From JANRKT01 sp033763355 (GTDB lineage: Bacteria > Bacteroidota > Bacteroidia > Chitinophagales > Chitinophagaceae), in NCBI GenBank assembly GCA_033763355.1, contig JANRKT010000079.1, positions 1-39,525 on the forward strand: a DNA stretch of 39,525 nucleotides, read 5' to 3'. Positions 15,617-24,932 of the stretch are shown piece after piece. Within the stretch, counting starts at the first letter, position 1. Each line of letters opens with the position of its first letter. The notes under the pieces are model-generated. The model made no database searches. It was given only the letters and a program-made list of their open reading frames with translations, and was not told the origin of the DNA. The position numbers were made by a program, and so were the translations under genes.

Positions 15617-17332
15617 TTAATAACGCCAACTGATTAAGTCTGCACCTGCCGGTGCCCGCTGTTTTACTTCTTCTGCCCATTTGCTGATGAACATCTGGTT
15701 GTAACGCAGGCGGCTGATGTAATTGGGCTGGGTGTGGTCGCCGTTCCAGCAATGTTCGGCACGGTCGCCATAATCTACAAATGCATCCGAAGTGGGGTTC
15801 TGCAGCTTTTTCAATCTTTCTTCTGTAAGATATACTGCATTGTTCAGGTAATAGTTATCCATATCGCCACAATATATGCGGATCTTACCTTTAAGCTTAT
15901 CACCCAGCTTATGCCAGTCCCTTTCAAGTATGTATGAAAGATCATAATGCTCTTTCCAGTACCTGGCCACATTGGTATCAATCACACCTGAATACTTATC
16001 AAATATGCGTTGCGGGTAACCGTCTTTTCCCACAGGCGAGTAAACCGCTTCCCATATATCCCATTGTTCCCCGCTTCGGCTTTTGGTTCCTAATGCAAGT
16101 TCTTTATGGTTCATGTCACGTACCATGGCGCTTACATGCCCCAGGTAATTTCTGTGGCCAGGCCTTAGTGTTTTACGGAAAGGCCCTTCGGTATAATAAG
16201 CGTTTCTATCCTTATAAATATCTATCGTAGTGTAAGCCCTGAAATCAATCGGATCCGGACAGGCGGAATAACATCCGTTAAATTCATCAGGGTAAAAAAT
16301 CTGCGCAGCCAATACTTCCCATCCTCCCGTGCTTCCACCATACATAAAGCGGGCCCATCCCTGACCAATACCGCGGAACCGTTTTTCAATTTCAGGTATC
16401 AGCTCATATACTAGGGCATCTCCATAAGGGCCATTGTTCTGAGAATTCACCGCATAGGAATCATCATAAAAAGGAGTGGCGTGCTGTATTTCTATCGCAA
16501 TCACTCTTGGAAAATCCGGGCCTGTCCACAACTTATAAAAGTTATATGTTTCCTGCTGCACAATGCGGTTGTAACCGCTGATGCCAAACCTTGCACTGTA
16601 ATCGGGTTTAAGATTGGGATCAGGCAGTTCGGTGCGGAACCCGCCAAAGTCTGAAGGAAAATGACCATGAAAAATGGCCAAAGGATATTTTACATCAGGA
16701 TGCGTATCCCATCCTTCCGGCAATAACACATGTGCCCCGAGATACATCGGCCTTCCCCAGAATTCAGTAAGCAGTTTGCTTTGTATGCGGATGTGTTTAA
16801 TGTACTTTGTATCCTTTGGTGGTTCAATGGGTGGAATTTCTTTATCAAACCTTATGGTAATGGTTTGTTTTAAAGCGGGATTGATCTGCAAAGCAACGGG
16901 TTTATTGTACAGGTTACCAGGTGCAAGGTTCCAGTGCTGCCCTTCACCCCTGTCCATCGGGAGTTTTACTGTATGCCCGTCTTTTCTTTTAAAAGTTTCA
17001 TATTTGTGCAAAAGCACCTGTACAAAATATTTTCCCGGTTTAATGTTTACCAAACTTTCAACAGGATAACCAAAAGCTTTTGCATTGATGATTTGATCCT
17101 GTCCCGGTTTCCAGTTGTCTGCATCAATACCAAAAACCTGTTGTGTGCCCGGGCCGTCAGCTATCTGCATGCGGGGTTCGGCGCTGCTGTCTGTACTCAG
17201 CATTAACAACAATCTTCCGTCAAGCGTTTCTTTTGAAAATTTTGCAGGGTAAGGAATTTTAAATTGCAACTGTGCATTCACCGTTAAGCCCCAAAAAAGC
17301 ATTGTAGCAAGGAAAGAAAACAGTTTTCTCAT
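15617..17332 (-). CDS. Secreted esterase-like alpha/beta hydrolase
   Basis: 571 aa with a signal peptide (about 1-20, MLFWGLTVNA|QLQF). An N-terminal beta-rich region of ~170 residues precedes an enterochelin-esterase-like hydrolase domain: YPLAIFHGHFPSDFGG for the oxyanion region, then FMYGGSTGGWEVLAAQ with the nucleophile S334 in GGSTGG, and AEHCWNGDH near residue 536 as a plausible catalytic His. Substrate unknown. Convergent with SQR (29-base gap) and 50 bases downstream of the M24 peptidase gene on the same strand, so the two may be co-transcribed. Confidence 0.78.
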   Translation of the reverse strand: MRKLFSFLATMLFWGLTVNAQLQFKIPYPAKFSKETLDGRLLLMLSTDSSAEPRMQIADGPGTQQVFGIDADNWKPGQDQIINAKAFGYPVESLVNIKPGKYFVQVLLHKYETFKRKDGHTVKLPMDRGEGQHWNLAPGNLYNKPVALQINPALKQTITIRFDKEIPPIEPPKDTKYIKHIRIQSKLLTEFWGRPMYLGAHVLLPEGWDTHPDVKYPLAIFHGHFPSDFGGFRTELPDPNLKPDYSARFGISGYNRIVQQETYNFYKLWTGPDFPRVIAIEIQHATPFYDDSYAVNSQNNGPYGDALVYELIPEIEKRFRGIGQGWARFMYGGSTGGWEVLAAQIFYPDEFNGCYSACPDPIDFRAYTTIDIYKDRNAYYTEGPFRKTLRPGHRNYLGHVSAMVRDMNHKELALGTKSRSGEQWDIWEAVYSPVGKDGYPQRIFDKYSGVIDTNVARYWKEHYDLSYILERDWHKLGDKLKGKIRIYCGDMDNYYLNNAVYLTEERLKKLQNPTSDAFVDYGDRAEHCWNGDHTQPNYISRLRYNQMFISKWAEEVKQRAPAGADLISWRY

Positions 17333-17382
17333 TGCATGAAGTTTTACTGAAGTTACGTAAGGAAAATTTTTAACCGGTTAAT

Positions 17383-18720
17383 TCAATCCGAAAGATTGGC
17401 CTTTATACGCGGTATCAGATAAATCTCTTTTTGCCTGCCGTTAATGTACCTGAAACCGCTTTCATCAAAATAGCCGTCTTCTTCCAGCATGATGCGGATA
17501 CTCTTTTTCCACTCCGGAATATCTGAAGCGGCATTCAGTTCTATCGAATAGGCAGTTTTATAATGAAGTGGGTAATCCCCTGTTCCGGGCACGCCACCCT
17601 GCTGGTCCCACAAACCAATGGTGGGGCCTGCTGCATGGCCATGAAAACCGAGCGGATGTGTATAGACAACAGCGGCAATGCCTTCTTTTTTTGCTTGTGC
17701 AAGTGCAGCAGCAAGTATCTGGTTGCCGGTTTTGTTAACCGCAAACTGCGAGGTAAGAATGTCCTGCAGGCGATTGGCTTTGACAAAAGCATCACGTATG
17801 CTTTTGGGTGCTTCCTTTTCGCCGGGTTTTAATACATAAGCATGTTGCTGTATATCGGTATTCAGCCTCAGGTAAGTAATCCCAATGTCCACATGCAATA
17901 AATCGCCGGGTTGTATCAAATCTTCTTTGGGCCTGTTGCTGAAACTGCGCAGGTGTTCAAAGCTGGCACTATCACTCCGCTGTACTGCAACCGAAGGATG
18001 AAACCAGGTACCGAGGCCTATATCGCTTATCTTTTTCCTGAACCACCACACCACATCATCTGTAGTGGTGATACCGGGCGTAATAACTTTTTCAGAAAAC
18101 CCTTCTTCAATAATGCGGTGTGTAATGGATATTAATTGAGGATAAACCTGCATTTCCCTTTCAGTTCTTGTTTCAAGCCATCTTACAGCAAGGTCTTCTG
18201 CCGATACCACTTTGTTTTTGTATGCCAGGGGAAGTTTATTTATAAACTCTGTATAATCGGTATGGTCCATTCCGTCTGCGTGGCCAAAATGAGCTGAAAG
18301 GTTGATCCCGATTTTTGCCGGCTGTCTTGTATTAATAATATCCATCAGCGCATCCCACTGGTTGGGAAATTTCTGCATATCCCATGAGGCTTTAATGTTT
18401 TCGCCCACATTATATCTTGCAATGGCCAGCTTTTCATATTGCTTCTTTTGTGTGTTGTTATAAAAAACAAGTATCGTCCTTCTTCTTGCTGAAAGCCATG
18501 TTGCGGGCAGCATGGTCCTTAATACCGGGTCTTCATTGTATTCCCTGCTAACCAGCACCCACATATCAATTCCGGTTTGTTCCATCAGCCGCGGAAGCAG
18601 GTTGTCAAAGCGGTCAGCTAAAATTTCATCAATCACCCTGGCCTGTTCACGTGGTGAAAGAACCTGGGCACGGGCACTTAAAAACAGGACAAAAAAGAAC
18701 AGCAGCAAAAAGCTTTTCAT
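17383..18720 (-). CDS. Secreted M24 family peptidase (Xaa-Pro aminopeptidase-like)
   Basis: 445 aa with a signal peptide (MKSFLLLFFFVLFLSARAQ). The pita-bread domain spans the C-terminal half and keeps all five metal ligands: D278 (HVDIG), D289 (NTDIQ), a His in GFHGHAAG (~360-362), E394 (YSIELNA) and a Glu in MLEED (~413). It therefore should be an active dimetal peptidase in the periplasm or outside. The N-terminal domain (~25-180) is the creatinase-like partner. Precise specificity cannot be read. Confidence 0.88.
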   Translation of the reverse strand: MKSFLLLFFFVLFLSARAQVLSPREQARVIDEILADRFDNLLPRLMEQTGIDMWVLVSREYNEDPVLRTMLPATWLSARRRTILVFYNNTQKKQYEKLAIARYNVGENIKASWDMQKFPNQWDALMDIINTRQPAKIGINLSAHFGHADGMDHTDYTEFINKLPLAYKNKVVSAEDLAVRWLETRTEREMQVYPQLISITHRIIEEGFSEKVITPGITTTDDVVWWFRKKISDIGLGTWFHPSVAVQRSDSASFEHLRSFSNRPKEDLIQPGDLLHVDIGITYLRLNTDIQQHAYVLKPGEKEAPKSIRDAFVKANRLQDILTSQFAVNKTGNQILAAALAQAKKEGIAAVVYTHPLGFHGHAAGPTIGLWDQQGGVPGTGDYPLHYKTAYSIELNAASDIPEWKKSIRIMLEEDGYFDESGFRYINGRQKEIYLIPRIKANLSD

Positions 18721-18865
18721 TTTAATAATGTTTGATGTGAAGATAAAAGTAAATCAGTGGTCCATGTTTGTTTGGCCTGGCATTTATTACACACGGAAAT
18801 CAGGCGTATCAGCCACCTGTGCTTCAGTTTGCTTTTGTAAATTTATCTTTTACAATAAACACCGC

Positions 18866-19291
18866 ATGACGAAAAAACTGTTTTCTTCTCAACCCCTTTG
18901 GTTAAACAACGGGCTTTTAATTATACGGTTCATTACCGGGGCATTTATGATTTACCACGGATGGGAGGTTTTCGGCGCTGATAAAATGAAGGGCTATGTG
19001 CAATGGCTTACTGATTTGCATTTTCCTGTTCCTGCTTTTATGGCTTATACCGGTAAAACCATAGAACTTATTTCAGGTATTTCGCTTGTTGCAGGATTGT
19101 TTACAAGGCTTATGATGCTTCCGCTTGCTATTACCATGACAACTGTAACATTTGGCATGGGCCACGGGAAAGTGTTTACTGATGACCAACACCCTTTTTT
19201 GTTTGTATTATTAGCCCTGGCTTTCTTTTTTACCGGGCCGGGAAAGTGGAGTATGGACCAGTTAATGTTTCAAAGAAACAAAACTCTATAG
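18866..19291 (+). CDS. DoxX family membrane protein
   Basis: 141 aa from the ATG at 18866; a longer frame from 18512 overlaps the M24 gene antisense and is rejected. Four membrane helices, with RFITGAFMIYHGWEVFG as the first and GKTIELISGISLVAGLFTRLMMLPL as the DoxX core. DoxX/DoxD proteins include the small quinone-reducing subunit of thiosulfate:quinone oxidoreductase in archaea, but most bacterial members are uncharacterised. Being 3 kb from SQR, a link to sulfur oxidation is possible but weak; no CRP-type operator precedes it. Confidence 0.85.
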   Translation: MTKKLFSSQPLWLNNGLLIIRFITGAFMIYHGWEVFGADKMKGYVQWLTDLHFPVPAFMAYTGKTIELISGISLVAGLFTRLMMLPLAITMTTVTFGMGHGKVFTDDQHPFLFVLLALAFFFTGPGKWSMDQLMFQRNKTL

Positions 19292-19346
19292 CTTTTTACA
19301 CGAGCCCTGAAGAGTGAAATTTATTTGGATATAAGCTGACCCTTTA

Positions 19347-20789
19347 TCACCTTCCGTTAAACACCTTGTTCTGCTTTTCTCTTTTGTTTACAGAATTATT
19401 GGGTGTACCTGTTACCAGCCCCCTGCAGTTTGCAGCACCGCAGCGGCATTCAAAAGGCTGGGCGGTTTCATCAAGCAGGTTGGCATAATCAAGGGTGAGT
19501 TCTTCGCCTTTTGATATGTTGCGGATAGCAATAACATTCAAACCATCAAATCCGGTATTGGGTTCGCAGCAATGGTTCTGGGGCGCCCATCCGGTGGGGT
19601 CGTCATCCCATAACATAAATACTTCGTTGCTTACGGGGTATGCATAACGGTCAAACACTTCTTTTTCAGCTTCGTTCCAGTTCAGGTCAACATAGCGGCG
19701 GGTAACAATGCGCTGCGATTTCTCTTCTCCTTTAAATATAGTTTCACCTGCGGCAATAGACCGGTTGGCATAAATACCATAACCAGCAATAGAGTTGCCC
19801 CGTATTGCATAACTTTTTTGTTTTCTCTTATGACGTGCAATGCCTTCTGCAATAATATGGCGGAGGAAACCGGCACGGCCGATGCCATCATATTTTAATA
19901 TAAAGTCCGCTGAGCCCTCATACCCGTCGCTGTAAAAAACAGAACAGGTAAAATTGATTTCAAGGAAATACACCTCTCCTTTATCATTTACACGAAAATC
20001 CAGCCTTGCGTAGCCTGCCCCGTTAAAACCTTTAAAGATTTTTTCAGCAGCATCACGCAGTTGCCGGTCAAGTACAGGGTCATTACATGGCACATTGCAA
20101 TCAGGATGTAATTCTGATGTTTTTAAAGAATAGGTTTTAAAGCATTTGCCTTCTGGAAAGATATATTCAACAGGCCTGAATACCGTACAACTCCTTTCAT
20201 CATCTGCATTGGCAGCCACCAGCACAGTAAACTCCCTGCCTGCTATGTATTCTTCAACCAGCAATGGCCCATATTCATCCAATATTTCAGCCACCTTGGT
20301 TTTAAGTTCTTCTTTATTATTTACCAGAGAATGATCATCTACGCCGAGGCTATCGCCTGCTTTGGCCGGTTTTACAAACAGGGGATAAGATAAGCGCCTG
20401 CCGATTTTATTGGCATCGCTTAATGTTTCTACGAGTTTATACCCGGGTGTATTTACCCCTTCGCAATAAGCCACATACTTCATCAGCTCTTTGGGGGGAT
20501 CGTATAAACGGCTTGACGGGCCGGTGTGGGGAAGGTTCAGTAATTCAAAGCTTTGAATAACATCAATAGAAGGGATTTCCCATTCCAGGTACCCTTCGCA
20601 CAGGTTTACAAACACATCATAGCCTTTTTTCTTCAGCTCTTTGAGTTGTTTGTAGGTAGTAAGCTTGTTCAGCATTACATGATCCACCGTGTCGCGGGGC
20701 AATAAAGCCGACAGGTTGCGGGGGGGATCATAATTCTTGTAATCTACACCTGTTGTAGAATAATCGGGTTGAAGTACACAAATCTTCAT
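19347..20789 (-). CDS. ATP-grasp ligase fused to a SET domain
   Basis: 480 aa. Residues ~1-320 form a D-Ala-D-Ala-ligase-like ATP-grasp domain: VNLCEGYLEWEIP (62-73), PLFVKPAKAGDSLGV (136-150), LLVEEYIAGREFTVLV (176-191), ARLDFR (D264) and FLEINFTCS (E277, N279, metal ligands). Residues ~326-460 form a SET methyltransferase domain: GYGIYANRSIAAGE, QNHCCEPNT (N405-H406-C407), GEELTLDY (Y435) and a post-SET zinc cluster FECRCGAANC (C448, C450, C455). The expected chemistry is ATP-dependent amide formation plus AdoMet-dependent N-methylation. It lies downstream of a separate ATP-grasp and a separate SET gene. Substrate unknown. Confidence 0.85.
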   Translation of the reverse strand: MKICVLQPDYSTTGVDYKNYDPPRNLSALLPRDTVDHVMLNKLTTYKQLKELKKKGYDVFVNLCEGYLEWEIPSIDVIQSFELLNLPHTGPSSRLYDPPKELMKYVAYCEGVNTPGYKLVETLSDANKIGRRLSYPLFVKPAKAGDSLGVDDHSLVNNKEELKTKVAEILDEYGPLLVEEYIAGREFTVLVAANADDERSCTVFRPVEYIFPEGKCFKTYSLKTSELHPDCNVPCNDPVLDRQLRDAAEKIFKGFNGAGYARLDFRVNDKGEVYFLEINFTCSVFYSDGYEGSADFILKYDGIGRAGFLRHIIAEGIARHKRKQKSYAIRGNSIAGYGIYANRSIAAGETIFKGEEKSQRIVTRRYVDLNWNEAEKEVFDRYAYPVSNEVFMLWDDDPTGWAPQNHCCEPNTGFDGLNVIAIRNISKGEELTLDYANLLDETAQPFECRCGAANCRGLVTGTPNNSVNKREKQNKVFNGR

Positions 20790-20941
20790 AATAGTATTGG
20801 TGCAATCTTCTTCTTAATAAGTATTAATAATTGAAAGATAACAGATAATTATTAAATAATAAACTTATAACGTAAGATTATATAAAAAAAGTTTGTTTAA
20901 ATAAGGAACGGGATACTTTATTTATCTCTATAACATTTAAA

Positions 20942-22036
20942 CTACCGGTTATTGCGGTTCCATCCATCCTGGATAATCTCCATAACGAGTTGTGTAAAGC
21001 TTTTATTGGCATACCTGAGTATGGCGCCAATTGATGTATAGTCTTCATCTTCGCTTAACCCGCATTGCGCATTTACCTCAAGCATATAAAGCCTGCCGGT
21101 ATCAGCATCCATACGGATATCAAGCCTTGCATAACCCGTACCCTCAACTGCTATATATGCATCAAGGCTCAGTTTTTCAATGGCTTTTATCAATGAACTG
21201 TCGGGCTTATAGTAATCATAGAAGTTGCCATTACCGGGCATGGGGCTTTCATCTTCATATATCTCCCATAACCTTCCGAACGATAAAAACTTTTCTGTTT
21301 CAGGCAGTGACGGATGAAATACCCTTTCAACGGGGGGATATACAATACAACCTCCGGGGTTTTGATATGACCCTACTATTAATGAAGTAAACTCAGGGCC
21401 TTTGATAAACTGTTCTGCAAACAAACCGCCGGTAGCAACCTGCCATCCCCTGTAACCTTCGTTTAATTCTTTAACCCGGCTCATCAGCTCTTCATCAGTA
21501 TTAACTACATTTTTAACCGATACCCCCATGCTGCCGCCTGATATGGCAGGCTTTATTATAACAGGTGTCCCGATGCGGTTGCATAATCCATGTACAGATG
21601 CTTCGCTGCCGTCAATTACTTCCCATCCTGCAGTTGACACGCCGGCTTTATCAAAAGCCTTTTTCATGGGTATCTTGGAAGTGGTAATGCCATAGAAATA
21701 AGCGTTTGAACCAGTATATGTCAGTTCATGTTTTTCCAGTTCATGTATTACCGATATGCCGGGGGTGTCGTTTACTTCATCACCATCGCATAAGTTGAGT
21801 ACAAGAGGTGTTTTGCCGGGGGATTGCTCTTTTAAAGAAGCTATAACGTGTTTAAAGTTCTGCATGGTAACCGGCTGCCATTGCCAGTCTGCCTTTAACT
21901 CTTCAAAAACTTTTGTGTATTCCTTAATACTCTGGGAAAAATCGTAATAATGCTGAATGTTGGGGTCATCCGATTCCAGAAACGGCACCAGCACCCAGAT
22001 TTTTAATTGCCGGATGGGGACAGGAATTGGATTCAT
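20942..22036 (-). CDS. ATP-grasp ligase (D-Ala-D-Ala ligase-like)
   Basis: 364 aa from the ATG at 22036, four bases after the SET gene's stop; a start at 22069 would overlap that gene by 29 bases. ATP-grasp features: LNLCDGDEVNDTPG (80-93), TPVIIKPAISGGSMGVSV (157-174) with the glycine-rich ATP loop, LFAEQFIKGPEFTSLI, YARLDIR (302-308) and MLEVNAQCG (E320, N322). It is a paralogue of the ATP-grasp part of the downstream fusion but clearly diverged. Cell-wall Ddl is unlikely given the SET context and divergent substrate loops; a peptide or amine ligase is more likely. Confidence 0.85.
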   Translation of the reverse strand: MNPIPVPIRQLKIWVLVPFLESDDPNIQHYYDFSQSIKEYTKVFEELKADWQWQPVTMQNFKHVIASLKEQSPGKTPLVLNLCDGDEVNDTPGISVIHELEKHELTYTGSNAYFYGITTSKIPMKKAFDKAGVSTAGWEVIDGSEASVHGLCNRIGTPVIIKPAISGGSMGVSVKNVVNTDEELMSRVKELNEGYRGWQVATGGLFAEQFIKGPEFTSLIVGSYQNPGGCIVYPPVERVFHPSLPETEKFLSFGRLWEIYEDESPMPGNGNFYDYYKPDSSLIKAIEKLSLDAYIAVEGTGYARLDIRMDADTGRLYMLEVNAQCGLSEDEDYTSIGAILRYANKSFTQLVMEIIQDGWNRNNR

Positions 22037-22040
22037 TATA

Positions 22041-22547
22041 TCAGGCCCTTTCTTCGTTGGAACGATCATGCAGTTGCCGTTGTATGAAATCAGTAAGGCG
22101 GTATTGGCTTATTATATCAGCAGGTATCCATGCAGCACCCCTTATTTCACCCAGGCAATTACTGCTTCCGCAATAACATGTAAACGGCTGCGCCATATCC
22201 CACTCTGTTGAAGGATAGAAAAAAGTCAGTTCTTCACCCGCTTCTATATTCTGCAATGCCACAATTCGCATGGTAGTGGTATCAAAGAAGGCATTGGGTG
22301 AACAACTGTGGTTCATGTACTGCAGGAACTCCGGCTGAAGGGTAATGTGTTTGTGTTTATCTACCTGAACAGTGAGATAGGTAGGCTCATACAACACTTC
22401 TCCTGCATTAAAGCTGCCGATGATGTCCCCGGCCTTCCATGCCTGGCGGGCAAATAATGATTTCTGTCCGTTGGTTTCGTTTTGCCTGATTTCGGCAATA
22501 TTGTGATCGCTTATAATGCGATACCGGGAGTTAGTAAGTGTAATCAT
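22041..22547 (-). CDS. Standalone SET domain methyltransferase
   Basis: 168 aa, essentially one SET domain. SLFARQAWKAGDIIGSF is the SET-I region, YMNHSCSPNAFF (N79-H80-S81-C82) the cofactor/pseudoknot motif, GEELTFFYPS holds the likely catalytic Tyr (Y111), and FTCYCGSSNCLG (C124, C126, C131) is a post-SET zinc cluster. SET enzymes N-methylate lysine; bacterial members are less common and usually have unknown substrates. First gene of a minus-strand unit, coupled to the ATP-grasp gene by a four-base gap. Confidence 0.88.
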   Translation of the reverse strand: MITLTNSRYRIISDHNIAEIRQNETNGQKSLFARQAWKAGDIIGSFNAGEVLYEPTYLTVQVDKHKHITLQPEFLQYMNHSCSPNAFFDTTTMRIVALQNIEAGEELTFFYPSTEWDMAQPFTCYCGSSNCLGEIRGAAWIPADIISQYRLTDFIQRQLHDRSNEERA

Positions 22548-22648
22548 AAATAATAAACATGAAAATATAAATAATTACTTAATAAAAAAGATATAATAAT
22601 ATAATGTGGATAATACCTGAATTAAAACAACGCAATAAATGATGAATG

Positions 22649-22668
22649 ATTGTATGAACTGATACAAT
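22649..22668. promoter_or_regulatory. 20-base palindrome upstream of the SET/ATP-grasp unit
   Basis: ATTGTAT (22649-22655), six bases, ATACAAT (22662-22668): perfect 7-base arms. It lies between the helicase stop codon and the SET gene, 102 bases upstream of the SET start. No T run follows in either direction, so an operator is more likely than a terminator. Confidence 0.5.
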
Positions 22669-22675
22669 GGAAGTA

Positions 22676-24910
22676 TTATGCGGGGCTTTGATCCTTTAAA
22701 CGGTAATGATGGTTCAATACCATTCTTATTTCTCCATAGGTAAAACCATCGCCAAGCATTTCTTTAACGGGTGTTGCGGAACTGTCCTTATGGCTGCCCG
22801 CATCATCTATTGCTTTTAAAATGGCTTCTATTTTATCTTTTGGCAAAAGCTCATATACATCGGCTTCGCCGGTTTTAATAAACATGGCCATGTGGCCTTC
22901 AATGGTGCTTATAGCAAGGTTACGCATCTGCGCCACTTCAGCAAGAGATTTGCCGCTGCGGTACAAAGCAAGGCTTTCTGCCTGGCTGCTGCCTTTGGCC
23001 GGCTTTGTTGTTTTAGGATTAGCTGATGCTGAAGTGGTTTTATTGATGTCCGGTTTATATTGCTGCCATGCTGATACATCATTGCAAAAAGCAATGTCCC
23101 CGTACTTTGCATGAACCATCTTTTGCAATTGTTGCCACAGCGACATTTCAATACCCCTCACTTCATCAAGGTATTTACGCACTTTAGAAGCGTATTGCAA
23201 TGAAGCAATGTGTTGCTGCAGGGGTTGCAGTAAATCCTTAGCTATGGCATTTGCAAACCATGCAATTGCTTTTTGCATTCTTTCTTTTAAAAGTTCGGTA
23301 TTGCCTGTTTGCAGTGTCTGTTCAAACAAAGGCCTCAGCTGCATTTGAAACTTTTCAGCCACTTCGGCTTGTTCTTTCGCTTTTTTTACTAATGAATGTG
23401 CCAGTTCCATTGCTTTTACAGGGTCGGGCAGTTTCTTTCCGGGAACCAACTGAAGGAACTCCTGCATGGTTTCAGCCGGTTTTTTCCAGTCAAACAGCTT
23501 TAACAATGCTTCAGACCAGTATTTCTTTTTCTCACGTTCCAGTACCTTTTCCAGTTCGGCTCCTTCAACTTCCTTTTGAGAAAAAGCAATAACCCTTTCA
23601 TCGGTTGCTATGGAATGGGGAAGTATCCTTGAATATAACACCAGCCCGTTTAGAGAAGTACAACGGCTCAATGCCACATACACCTGGCCTGCTGCAAAAG
23701 AAGCGCCTGCATCAATAACAGCTTTTTCAAAAGTAAGGCCCTGGCTTTTATGAATAGTAACAGCCCATGCAAGGCGAATGGGGTATTGGGTAAAGCTGCC
23801 CAGTTCCTCTTCATCCATGCTCTCAGCGGCTTTATTATATGTATAGCGGATGTTGCGCCAGGTTTCTTTTTTCAGTTCAAGTCCGGGTTCATTGTTATCA
23901 AAGGTTACTGTAATCTTTTCCCCTTCAATACGTTTAATGGTCGCAAGCTTTCCGTTAAAATACCTTTTCATGGGGTCCGAATCGTTTTTTACAAACATCA
24001 CCTGCGCCCCTTCCTTAAGCTGCAGTATCATATCAGTTGGCAGGGCTTTGTCTGAAAAGTCACGTTCAATCTTTCCTTCAAACCGGTAAAGTTTGGAAGA
24101 TAATTTTTCAAGTTCGGCAGCATTAATGGCATCTGCCTTGTAATTGTGCGTGGTAAGGGTAATGAATTTTTCTTCCTTAGCCGGGTTAAATGCCGGTTGG
24201 TATTTTCCGTTCAGCAAATGCAGGTCATCATCCGATACATTATTGTTCCTCACCCTGTTCAATACATCAATAAACAGTTGCTCGTTCTGCCGGTAAATCT
24301 TTTTCAGTTCAATATACAAGGGTGGGGCTTCAGCCACCACTTTGGCATTAAAGAAGAAGGGGCCCTCATAATATTCCTGCAATATCTGCCATTCGGCATC
24401 GGGCATCACGGGCGGCAACTGGTAAAGGTCGCCTATATATAATACCTGTACGCCGCCAAAAGGCAGCGACCATCTTTTTCTGTAATAACGGAGTATGGTA
24501 TCCACAGCATCCAGCATATCGCAGCGCACCATGCTTACCTCATCAATAATCAGCAGTTCCAGTTCCTGCAACACCTCTTTTTTTACATTGCTCAGATGGA
24601 GGTTTTTGAAAAGCGTGTTTTTATCTGCAACATCGTCGTTGGTAAAGCCTTTTTTATTGCCGGGAATAAAAGGCCCGAATGGAAGCTGAAAGAATGAATG
24701 CATGGTTACCCCGCCTGCATTAATGGCCGCCACACCTGTGGGCGCCACTATAGCAGCATTTTTATGCGTATGCGCTTTGATGTATTTAAGAAAAGTTGTT
24801 TTACCCGTGCCCGCCTTGCCAGTAAGAAAAATATGCTGCGAAGTATTATTGACCAGGTCAGCAGCAAGATTAAAGATATGGTTGGATGTATCGGGGGTAA
24901 GGTTTGCCAC
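22676..24910 (-). CDS. PIF1-like superfamily 1 helicase with C-terminal HTH domain
   Basis: 744 aa. Walker A GKAGTGKT (31-38), APTGVAA, Walker B LLIIDEVSM (119-127), GDLYQLPPV, and late helicase motif TIHKSQGLTFEKAVID followed by YVALSRCTSL, all typical of PIF1/RecD-like helicases. The C-terminal ~100 residues (SLALYRSGKSLAEVAQMRNLAISTIEGHM) are a helix-turn-helix module of the kind found at RecQ C-termini. The only usable start is GTG at 24910, which falls inside a repeat flanking the GxxExxY gene; the preceding in-frame codons include a stop. Confidence 0.88.
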   Translation of the reverse strand: MANLTPDTSNHIFNLAADLVNNTSQHIFLTGKAGTGKTTFLKYIKAHTHKNAAIVAPTGVAAINAGGVTMHSFFQLPFGPFIPGNKKGFTNDDVADKNTLFKNLHLSNVKKEVLQELELLIIDEVSMVRCDMLDAVDTILRYYRKRWSLPFGGVQVLYIGDLYQLPPVMPDAEWQILQEYYEGPFFFNAKVVAEAPPLYIELKKIYRQNEQLFIDVLNRVRNNNVSDDDLHLLNGKYQPAFNPAKEEKFITLTTHNYKADAINAAELEKLSSKLYRFEGKIERDFSDKALPTDMILQLKEGAQVMFVKNDSDPMKRYFNGKLATIKRIEGEKITVTFDNNEPGLELKKETWRNIRYTYNKAAESMDEEELGSFTQYPIRLAWAVTIHKSQGLTFEKAVIDAGASFAAGQVYVALSRCTSLNGLVLYSRILPHSIATDERVIAFSQKEVEGAELEKVLEREKKKYWSEALLKLFDWKKPAETMQEFLQLVPGKKLPDPVKAMELAHSLVKKAKEQAEVAEKFQMQLRPLFEQTLQTGNTELLKERMQKAIAWFANAIAKDLLQPLQQHIASLQYASKVRKYLDEVRGIEMSLWQQLQKMVHAKYGDIAFCNDVSAWQQYKPDINKTTSASANPKTTKPAKGSSQAESLALYRSGKSLAEVAQMRNLAISTIEGHMAMFIKTGEADVYELLPKDKIEAILKAIDDAGSHKDSSATPVKEMLGDGFTYGEIRMVLNHHYRLKDQSPA

Positions 24911-24932
24911 AGATTACACAGATTTACACAAA
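24906..24932 (+). repeat. Left repeat bracketing the GxxExxY gene
   Basis: Starts GCCACAGATTACACAGATT and ends in TTACACAAA. It matches the inverted right copy (25395-25369) at 23 of 27 positions. It lies between the stop codon of the GxxExxY gene (24933) and the GTG start of the helicase, which it contains (24908-24910). Confidence 0.8.

Noticed and set aside
18512..18865. N-terminal extension of the DoxX gene
   Set aside because: It is antisense to the M24 peptidase gene and lacks family similarity; the ATG at 18866 gives a normal DoxX protein.
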